Positions 10,401 through 15,878 of a DNA stretch of 64,000 nucleotides are shown here, one piece after another (within the stretch, counting starts at the first letter, position 1; each line of letters starts with the position of its first letter). The translations under genes and the position numbers were made by a program. Source of the stretch: Verrucomicrobiota bacterium (GTDB lineage: Bacteria > Verrucomicrobiota > Verrucomicrobiia > Opitutales > Opitutaceae); contig JAEZUE010000077.1 in NCBI GenBank assembly GCA_023443455.1, positions 1 to 64,000 of the forward strand, read 5' to 3'. Below the pieces are notes generated by a model. It worked only from the letters and a program-made list of their open reading frames with translations. It was not told the DNA's origin and did no database searches.

Positions 10401-13257
10401 CGAGGCCATCGCTTCCGTTGCCCCCGGCGCGGGCAACATCTTCCGCTCCGTCCAGCTCGGACTCGAGTCCAATGTGCAGGCGCTGCTCAACCTGCCGCCC
10501 GCCCGCAGCTTCGAGCTGTTGATCGACACCAACAAGGGCCCGGTCGCCACCGCACTCGCGCCGCTGACCGATGCCCTGCCCGGCGGACTCTATCGAGCCC
10601 CCACCCTGTCCCCCGGCGCACACAACCGTTTCCAACAGCTCTATTGCCTGCCCGCCGCCCTCGCCGCGTCACCCGCCGCGCTCTTTGTCGAAGTGAAAGG
10701 CGAGGACGTCGTGCTGCCGCTCACCGCTCCCCTGCCCATCCGCATTTCCACGACACCGGTCGACCCGGAGCTCGGCCTCGGGATCGCGGTCAACGGTTTC
10801 GCGCAAGTCGGCAAGGCCGACGGACTCCCGCGCGACTATCTCGCGGTCGACGTCACCATCACCGACGGGCCCGACGGCGCGTCGACCAAGCTCGGCAACA
10901 ACTTCACTTTGCTGAAGATGACCGAGCCCGGCGCGGCGTACGTCGATCCCGAAGCGCCGAGTCAGGCGCGGAAGTTCTCCAACACCGACAACAAGGCGCA
11001 GTCGAAGGGCCTCGGTTCGCTCAGCGCGACCGAGCTCGACACCATCCGCCCGAAACACCCCGAGGCAGCGACCGCCGAACTGCTCTTCGGCCTGCCCTCC
11101 GCCGCGATCATCCCCGAGGCCACGACCCGCCGCGGCGTGCTGCTCTTCGCCCCGCCGAAGGACGGCGAATGGGTGCTCGCCTTTCACGGCCACGAACTCG
11201 CCCGTCTCACCGCGCCAGCCAAGCCGCTCGCCGAAGCCGACCGCTGGCTCGTCGCCCGCGCCCCCGAGTATCCCCAGTTCAAAAACAACACCCCGGAAGC
11301 AAAGGTCGCCGCCCTGATCGCGGAGCGCACCCGCAGCGGCTGGTTCAAGCGGCTCGCCCGCACCCGATCCGCGCCCGAAGTGCCGGTCGCCAACCCCGAC
11401 GGCTCGATCCAGCCCGCCGAACTCAGCCCGCCCGCCCTCACGGCATCGGGCATCGCCGCCTGGCAATCCCTGCTCGCCGCCGACGAGCCCACGCTCTGGC
11501 GCACGCTCGGCACGCTCCGCGTCGATCCGTCCAGTGCCGCACCTTGGGCTTCATCGCTTTGCCCCGAAGCCGTGCTCACGCAGCGCGCCGGCACCGTTGC
11601 CGATCTCGCCGAACTCGCCCGCCAGTGGTACCTCGCCCACGACATCGAGGTGAAGCCCCAGCAGGCGCCACTCTCGCCCGAAGGTGCGCAGCAACTCCGC
11701 GCCCGAATCCCGCTGGGCGATCTGCCAAAGGCGTTGCCGATCGTTTCCACGCCGGCCGGCAACCGGATCATCCCCTTCGGCATCTCCGCGGAGGCCGGCG
11801 GTGCGTTGCTGGCCGCCGCACCCGCCGACGCGATAGTCGTACCGGCCACGGCGTCGCTCACCGTCGAGGTCTTCTGCAAACCGAAGTCCCAGAACGCCGC
11901 AGCGCAGATGGGCAACATGGCCTCGGCCCTCGGTGGTGGCAGCACGTCCACCGAACGAGGCTTCCGTCTCTGGCGCGGCACCGTTTCCCACGCCGAGCTT
12001 TCGCGCGACGCGTTCGACGTGTTCTTCTACGAGACCGGCGGCAGCACCGCCGAACTGCGTGCCCAACTCGTCTTCGGCGACCGCGACGAGACGACCAAAC
12101 CCGGCGACGGGCCGAAAACCGCCGAGTGGATACCGGTGCGCGAGGTGATCACCATCCGTTGCGCCGGGCAGGAACCAGTGGTCCACGAGCGTTTCATCGA
12201 GGGTACACCGCTGGCCGGCACGTGCCAGTCGGTCGCGGTGCTTGCCCCCGACCTCGACGAGGCCGCCGCCCGCGCGCTCGCCGCCGACTGGGCGAAGCGC
12301 AAATCGGCCGACACGCCCAACCACCGCTCGCTCGCCCGCTGGCTCGGGCGCGAAAAGCTCGCCCGGTTCCTCGCCGCGCAGACGAAGTGGGAGCACGAGA
12401 ACGCCGCACCGCTCGGCGTAAGCCTCACTCGAGCCAACGCCGGCCGCGTGCTGGTCGCCACCCTTGCACCCGATGCCGACGGAAAGCCCCGGCAGTCCTT
12501 CGACCTCGCGCACAGCGAGCCCCAAGTCCTCGGCGATGCCACCGCGGCAAAGGCGTTCCGCGCGATGCACGGCCTTGCCGATTCCGCCTTCGAGGGCCGG
12601 GTGCTCGGAGGATTCTCCGTCACCGACATCTGGAAGCACCGCGGCGACTACGTCGGCGTGACGCCGAAGCAGCGCAAGGCCTTCGCCGCCGAACTCGCAG
12701 CGCACGGCGTCCCGGAACCGATTGTCGAACGGATGAAGAAGGGCGGCGAGTACCTGCTCTTCGCCCGCCGCCCCCTGCTGATCAACGACCGTCCCGTCTG
12801 GGGCTGGCTCGAGGTCAATCCGCAGACCTTCGCCACCCGTTCCGTCTTCTCGACCGGCGAGCACGGCATGGTCGAGACGGTGATCGACGAATACGTGCCC
12901 GAGGCCGGTTCGTACACGCTCGGCTTCATGGTCGGCGTGGACGCCTCGGTCTGGGCCGTGTGCGCGTTCACCCTCGAAGGGCTCGGCTACGACGATGTGC
13001 TCGCGAAGGCCGAGGCGTTTGCGCTCGGACTCTCCAAGCACCTCAACCAGATCTCGGAGGAGCCCAGCTTCTCGCCCGAGGACGGCCCGATCTCGATCGG
13101 CGCCGGCGGCCTCGACTTCAAGGTCGGGCCCGTCTCGATCAGCGGCGAGGGTGCGAGCTACGACGACGGCGACGGCGGCTTCCGCAGCTTCTCCGACGGC
13201 TACAACGACGGCATCGCCTACTACTTCGCGCGGGCGAAGAAGGCCGCCGGCAAGTAA
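7492..13257 (+). CDS. Giant secreted protein with two VWA domains, copy 2
   Basis: A 1921-aa paralogue of the preceding gene in tandem, colinear over its whole length. The start at 7492 gives the signal peptide MRFARLFGSLLSVCSLAGALVAA. VWA domain 1 (about residues 297-480) is nearly the same as in copy 1 (DSSFSMRKIF, FTDGFDARVDDVG). VWA domain 2 (about 485-670) keeps DVSGSM, but the surrounding residues differ much more. A Ser/Thr/Lys-rich linker near residue 745 (TSSSSTKKKP) is absent from copy 1. The C-terminal block ends around GFMVGVDASVW. No membrane anchor is visible. The two proteins could form a heterocomplex or bind different ligands; this is inference from the duplication. The 337-bp gap between them is mostly a dispersed element, so each may have its own promoter. 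Confidence 0.8.
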   Translation: MRFARLFGSLLSVCSLAGALVAAEPLSLTADTATEITLTPESPKAECTFATDGAQILALRLTTDSPDAQITVSFAAKADFGDLKLEAGRSWTFEPQSARSQLFDQLPQFPATWKATVSLRNKKDSCRLTLQLEPQGTAPQLNWSGEPGTLLVRNAGQSRLRVEPDAGVRIKHPLLRGNSIAGDTTPDGDTLFRLPAGHWTLIGSGTGDVGELRSVLIPVSSGGRTVVDWPQMRAVEGEQSKGLEELTLRDATAAGDTGTLLVAAPMFSEPPALDAVRVLEGGQRGEVLSVEPIPAKLHVVVLFDSSFSMRKIFGEAQAAALRFVENLPPEASVDFFDFDTKVRELPATDRTALLAAIREIKADGSTKLYDSIVKGLTKCEGHRRSAVVVFTDGFDARVDDVGHGSRATEEQVFDAVTKAQVPLFTIAYGEKPDEQTLQRLATESGGAYFRAQADTIGGVFDQIAGLVDRDYRITYRRPAKVAASNTPFITFMIDVSGSMNGSPTATNPGRLLERAKDVLRPFINRLPAGSVVQLFTYSDKVNLIQAPTADRTRLLRALATADTGGGTATDKAIAASWSSLEKVPTRNRSLVFVTDAALGIPAGPAGKKLEEILGKMNTTNIRSLWVGMVPESGVAPFAKAAELAGGTHVVSPGVESLASALASLEQALAAAENASESAVEILIDKVAADGSHRLHGGTGLFELPPSGAVSESVVSGLVATVEQSPDSPDPSIVAQERRTKANGTTSSSSTKKKPVVASATIDVPADIELNRIAIGQTGGNEAVAITVDEIRLYSRLHGYTAPTSHRIVELAVTFKNVLPAQKVFIPEKGAAHPANWVGTGQVRGKTVVAVPPYLIPDLRRHLFLRCNDGLETSPSLLTTLDPEPFFVPDNASLQVDPDAPRTGRLVFLVEGDALRQSSLHLYDTAYAHADIALIGPIAPRPVALADLPTRATGKLSDAFTLNLLGHGDSPEAIASVAPGAGNIFRSVQLGLESNVQALLNLPPARSFELLIDTNKGPVATALAPLTDALPGGLYRAPTLSPGAHNRFQQLYCLPAALAASPAALFVEVKGEDVVLPLTAPLPIRISTTPVDPELGLGIAVNGFAQVGKADGLPRDYLAVDVTITDGPDGASTKLGNNFTLLKMTEPGAAYVDPEAPSQARKFSNTDNKAQSKGLGSLSATELDTIRPKHPEAATAELLFGLPSAAIIPEATTRRGVLLFAPPKDGEWVLAFHGHELARLTAPAKPLAEADRWLVARAPEYPQFKNNTPEAKVAALIAERTRSGWFKRLARTRSAPEVPVANPDGSIQPAELSPPALTASGIAAWQSLLAADEPTLWRTLGTLRVDPSSAAPWASSLCPEAVLTQRAGTVADLAELARQWYLAHDIEVKPQQAPLSPEGAQQLRARIPLGDLPKALPIVSTPAGNRIIPFGISAEAGGALLAAAPADAIVVPATASLTVEVFCKPKSQNAAAQMGNMASALGGGSTSTERGFRLWRGTVSHAELSRDAFDVFFYETGGSTAELRAQLVFGDRDETTKPGDGPKTAEWIPVREVITIRCAGQEPVVHERFIEGTPLAGTCQSVAVLAPDLDEAAARALAADWAKRKSADTPNHRSLARWLGREKLARFLAAQTKWEHENAAPLGVSLTRANAGRVLVATLAPDADGKPRQSFDLAHSEPQVLGDATAAKAFRAMHGLADSAFEGRVLGGFSVTDIWKHRGDYVGVTPKQRKAFAAELAAHGVPEPIVERMKKGGEYLLFARRPLLINDRPVWGWLEVNPQTFATRSVFSTGEHGMVETVIDEYVPEAGSYTLGFMVGVDASVWAVCAFTLEGLGYDDVLAKAEAFALGLSKHLNQISEEPSFSPEDGPISIGAGGLDFKVGPVSISGEGASYDDGDGGFRSFSDGYNDGIAYYFARAKKAAGK

Positions 13258-13274
13258 CTCCACCGGCCGCCAGT

Positions 13275-13300
13275 CCGTAGCGGAACGCGTGAGCGTTTCG
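13275..13300. repeat. GNRA-loop hairpin repeat, copy 1
   Basis: The 26-bp unit starts CCGTAG and is followed by CGGAACGCGTGAGCGTTTCG, which folds as an 8-bp stem (one G-U pair) closed by a GTGA tetraloop, a GNRA loop in RNA. Identical units occur at 13431-13456 and 14615-14640, and a diverged one near 19430. Confidence 0.8.
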
Positions 13301-13316
13301 ACGGCCGTCGTGGCGC

Positions 13317-13412
13317 GGTGCTTCAGCCCGCGTCGGCGGACGCCAGCCAAAGCCAGACACTTCGAATCCACATACCGAATCAGCGGAGTTGAACCGCAGG
13401 GGCTGAAGCACC
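13317..13412. repeat. ~96-bp element with inverted ends (GGTGCTTCAGCCC), copy 1
   Basis: Perfect 13-bp inverted ends, GGTGCTTCAGCCC at 13317-13329 and GGGCTGAAGCACC at 13400-13412, flank a conserved core (CACTTCGAATCCACATACC). A second copy is at 19468-19579. No coding capacity. The structure resembles a MITE or REP/BIME-type unit. Confidence 0.75.
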
Positions 13413-13430
13413 CGGCCACGTCACTCCGTC

Positions 13431-13456
13431 CCGTAGCGGAACGCGTGAGCGTTTCG
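13431..13456. repeat. GNRA-loop hairpin repeat, copy 2
   Basis: Identical to 13275-13300. It marks the left end of a roughly 1.18-kb unit that is repeated in tandem from 14615. Confidence 0.8.
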
Positions 13457-13470
13457 GCTCTCCGGGCCCG

Positions 13471-13563
13471 ACTTCATGCCCGGCATTTCGACCACTGATG
13501 CCTCGGATTATCACGGATAGGAAAAATCCGGAATCCGTGCCCATCCGTGAAATCCGTGGTTTC
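13471..13563. repeat. ATCCGTGAAATCCGTGGTTTC module, copy 1
   Basis: A dispersed non-coding module (GCCTCGGAT, CACGGAT, CCGTGCCCATCCGTGAAATC) matched at 14655-14746. Its translations produce spurious REIRGF-type peptides that are not genes. Confidence 0.7.
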
Positions 13564-13641
13564 GGAATTTCTCCGCCTGCGCCGCACACAGCCCGGTATC
13601 GATCGCCACGCCAACGTCCTCCGCAGTCTCCCGGGCCAGCC

Positions 13642-13662
13642 ACCGCGTTGGGACAACGCGGT
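13642..13662. repeat. ACCGCGTTG hairpin, copy 1
   Basis: Perfect 9-bp stem ACCGCGTTG/CAACGCGGT with loop GGA. The same stem with loop TTC is at 14821-14841: the stem is conserved while the loop has changed, consistent with selection on structure or with an inverted-repeat family. Confidence 0.75.
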
Positions 13663-13802
13663 CCACCACGCCAATGCATTGAGCGAGTCCTTCACTAATA
13701 CCCTCATTCAGCGCCGCTACTTCTCATCCCTCGGTGTCCGGAGCACTTGCCGCGAAATGAGGTGATCCCCTTAGTCGACGCCACGCAAAGCACAACACCG
13801 CC

Positions 13803-14525
13803 ATGAAACGTCCCAATCGCTCCACGGTCATCGCCCTCCCGGCCGCAACCTTCGGCGCGCTCGCCGCCGCCACGTCCGGTTCGGCAAGCATCCAATTTTT
13901 CGACATCGCCGACCTCAAGGTCGATGAGAACAGCGGCAACTCGATCTATTTCGACCTCTTCAGTGGGGATGCCTCGACAGCGACATCCGGGACTGGTTTT
14001 CAGCTCTGGGCCGTCGGTGGGTTGAGTTCATATTCGGGATACACAGACCCCGATACGGGGTATTACCAACCGCCGTTTTCCACCAGCTGGAATTACGCGT
14101 ACGCGGCCACCCCGGCGAACGGCCAGACCCTCTGCACCTACGATGATGGGAGCTGGGGCAATTCCGCACGCTTGGCGTCCCTCAATCAAATCGGTCCCGC
14201 GTCAACGTTCTATTGGGGGTCTCCATCTAGGAACTACCTTCGTTCCGATTGGAGTGGCTCTTCCTCTGGCAACTGGCAGGTCGGCTCCTCCGGCTACCTC
14301 GGACTCCGCGTCGGCAATGACACCGACGGCTACAACTACGGCTGGGCCGAGATATCGATCGGCGAAGACTCGTCGGTGACCCTCCACAGTTTCGCCTACG
14401 AAGACACGAAAAACACCGCGATCCAGGCCGGTGCCATCCCCGAGCCGTCGACCTATGCGGCGCTCACCGGCCTGCTCGCCGGTTCCGCAGTCCTCTACTC
14501 CCGCCGCCGCAAGCGCGCCGCCTGA
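13803..14525 (+). CDS. PEP-CTERM sorting domain protein, copy 1
   Basis: A 240-aa secreted protein. It has an N-terminal signal peptide (MKRPNRSTVIALPAATFGAL) and a C-terminal tripartite PEP-CTERM signal: IPEPSTYAAL, a hydrophobic stretch, then the basic end SRRRKRAA. In this system the tail is recognised by an exosortase that releases the protein to the cell surface or extracellular matrix; no exosortase is in this window. The middle is rich in Gly, Ser, Tyr and Asp with YGWAEISIG and LHSFAYED near the end, a beta-sandwich-like exoprotein pattern common in this class. The next gene is its paralogue, and a strong terminator follows. Function of the mature domain is unknown. Confidence 0.88.
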   Translation: MKRPNRSTVIALPAATFGALAAATSGSASIQFFDIADLKVDENSGNSIYFDLFSGDASTATSGTGFQLWAVGGLSSYSGYTDPDTGYYQPPFSTSWNYAYAATPANGQTLCTYDDGSWGNSARLASLNQIGPASTFYWGSPSRNYLRSDWSGSSSGNWQVGSSGYLGLRVGNDTDGYNYGWAEISIGEDSSVTLHSFAYEDTKNTAIQAGAIPEPSTYAALTGLLAGSAVLYSRRRKRAA

Positions 14526-14552
14526 GGTCTCCTCGCATTTCCGTTTCTTCGA

Positions 14553-14590
14553 CGAACCCGGCCGCTCCCTGCTGCCGGGTTCGCTGTTTT
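14553..14590 (+). terminator. Rho-independent terminator after PEP-CTERM gene 1
   Basis: Perfect 10-bp stem CGAACCCGGC (14553-14562) and GCCGGGTTCG (14574-14583), loop of 11 bases, followed by CTGTTTT. It begins 28 bases after the stop codon. Confidence 0.85.
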
Positions 14591-14614
14591 CGCGGCCCCA
14601 GCGGCGATCGCATC

Positions 14615-14640
14615 CCGTAGCGGAACGCGTGAGCGTTTCG
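14615..14640. repeat. GNRA-loop hairpin repeat, copy 3
   Basis: Identical to 13275-13300 and 13431-13456; opens the second duplicated unit. Confidence 0.8.
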
Positions 14641-14654
14641 ATTTCTATGTCTCA

Positions 14655-14746
14655 ACTTCATCCCCGGCATTTCGACCGCGGATGCCTCGGATCACCGCGG
14701 ATGACGAAGTCCGGACCCCGTGCCCATTCGTGAAATCCGTGGTTTC
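14655..14746. repeat. ATCCGTGAAATCCGTGGTTTC module, copy 2
   Basis: Second copy of the module at 13471-13563, diverged (GGATCACCGCGGATGACG in place of GGATTATCACGGATAGG). No coding evidence. Confidence 0.65.
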
Positions 14747-14820
14747 CCAACACCTGCGACTCGCCGCATGCACCCGATAACGCTGCACTGCCAACGCCAT
14801 TCGCAATCGCCCAGACCTGC

Positions 14821-14841
14821 ACCGCGTTGTTCCAACGCGGT
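14821..14841. repeat. ACCGCGTTG hairpin, copy 2
   Basis: Perfect 9-bp stem ACCGCGTTG/CAACGCGGT with loop TTC; partner of 13642-13662. Confidence 0.75.
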
Positions 14842-14979
14842 CCTCCTCGCTGCGCATTGGTCAAACCCGCTGCTAATACACCCGTTCAGCGACGCTACTT
14901 ATCATCCGGATCAAGCTTGGTACCCTTGCTGAGAGATGTGGCGATTCCCTTAGTCACCACGCAAACTCGCAAAACCGCC

Positions 14980-15654
14980 ATGAAACGTCCCAATCGCTCC
15001 ACCACCATCGCCCTCCCCGCCGCCACCCTCGGTGCGCTTGCCGGGGCGGCCTCCGCCTCCGCCAGCATTGTCTACAGCGGTGTACTCACAAACATCACCG
15101 CCCCTCGCATTGGATCCCTCTATTTCGATCAATCCATCTTTTTCGATCTCGATCAGAGCAGTGGGACACTGACGGGCTCAGGCAGTTTCACAGGAGCGGA
15201 TTTTCGATTGGCGTTCAAATCGGGGTATTCAAGCAAACCGACCATCCTCGCCACCAACACGAACTCACAGTCGGTCGGCACCGTCTCCAACGGCACGTTC
15301 CCGTACTCGATCAGCTTTGCAGCCGGAGCGACAATCGGACAGCCATCCGGTGTCTGGGCTCAGGATACAAGTATCAACCACAATGGAGGCAACAATAGTG
15401 CTTGGGCTTCCGGTACGACCGGCTACCTCGGCCTGCGAATCAATGATGGCGTCGGCAACCCCAGTTACGGCTGGGCTCAAATCACCTACGGTGCCGATAA
15501 TACCTTGAACCTCCACGGCTTCGCCTACGAGACAGACAAGGGCACACCGATCCAGGCCGGCGCCATCCCCGAGCCCTCGACCTACGCGGCCCTCACGGGC
15601 CTGCTCGCCGGCTCTGCCGTGCTCTACTCCCGCCGCCGCAAGCGCGCCGCCTGA
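14980..15654 (+). CDS. PEP-CTERM sorting domain protein, copy 2
   Basis: A 224-aa paralogue of the preceding protein. The start at 14980 is fixed by the signal peptide (MKRPNRSTTIALPAATLGAL) and by alignment with copy 1; an in-frame start at 14827 would add 51 non-signal residues. The C-terminal PEP-CTERM tail (IPEPSTYAALTGLLAGSA plus basic end) is identical to copy 1. The mature part is clearly homologous only near its end (GYLGLRI, YGWAQIT, LHGFAYE); the first half has diverged strongly. Ser, Thr and Gly are abundant, as in surface-exposed exoproteins. It sits in the second tandem unit with its own duplicated upstream region, so it is probably separately transcribed. Confidence 0.88.
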   Translation: MKRPNRSTTIALPAATLGALAGAASASASIVYSGVLTNITAPRIGSLYFDQSIFFDLDQSSGTLTGSGSFTGADFRLAFKSGYSSKPTILATNTNSQSVGTVSNGTFPYSISFAAGATIGQPSGVWAQDTSINHNGGNNSAWASGTTGYLGLRINDGVGNPSYGWAQITYGADNTLNLHGFAYETDKGTPIQAGAIPEPSTYAALTGLLAGSAVLYSRRRKRAA

Positions 15655-15669
15655 CCGGTGCCTGATGGC

Positions 15670-15794
15670 GTCGAGAGCCGGGTGACGAGAGACGAGAGCA
15701 AATCCAGCGCGTTGCTCGAGCCCCATTCATGAGGGGCTCGGCACTTTGTCCCTGTGTCCATCACCCTCGTCCCTCGTCGGCTCGACACTCGACC
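15670..15794. repeat. GTCGAG-type intergenic element, copy 2
   Basis: Inverted ends: GTCGAG with repeated GACGAGA at 15670-15699, and CTCGTCCCTCGTCGG...CACTCGACC ending at 15794. It encloses the CGAGCCCC hairpin at 15717-15740. It begins 16 bases after a stop codon, as other copies do. Confidence 0.65.
15717..15740 (+). terminator. Hairpin after PEP-CTERM gene 2
   Basis: Perfect 8-bp stem CGAGCCCC/GGGGCTCG with loop ATTCATGA, 62 bases after the stop codon. The following T run is weak (GCACTTTG), so termination is probable but not certain. Confidence 0.55.
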
Positions 15795-15837
15795 AACAGA
15801 TCGCGGGCCAAAGATCTACTGAGCCAATTTCCCCTTT

Positions 15838-15872
15838 CGGCTTCCCGTCCTGCACGGGAAGCCGTTTTGTTT
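15838..15872 (+). terminator. Strong terminator-like hairpin just before the AlkP-fusion start codon
   Basis: Perfect 11-bp stem CGGCTTCCCGT (15838-15848) and ACGGGAAGCCG (15854-15864), loop CCTGC, then TTTTGTTT to 15872. The start codon of the next gene is at 15879, only 6 bases after the T run. It may terminate upstream transcripts, or act as an attenuator in the leader of the downstream gene. No Shine-Dalgarno sequence fits in the remaining gap. Confidence 0.8.
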
Positions 15873-15878
15873 CCCCGC

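Larger units (their letters stand above)
13431..15654. repeat. Tandem duplication of a ~1.18-kb PEP-CTERM gene unit
   Basis: Unit 1 begins at 13431 and unit 2 at 14615. Each contains in the same order the GNRA hairpin, an ATCCGTGAAATCCGTGGTTTC module (13471-13563 and 14655-14746), an ACCGCGTTG/CAACGCGGT hairpin (13642-13662 and 14821-14841), a conserved promoter-proximal block (CAGCG(C/A)CGCTACTT, CCCTTAGTC) and a PEP-CTERM gene. Start codons are 1177 bp apart. The gene ends and leaders are more alike than the gene middles. Confidence 0.8.

Noticed and set aside
13500..14750. Small genes encoding REIRGF-type peptides
   Set aside because: They arise from a dispersed non-coding module present in two copies and lack start signals or conservation of frame.
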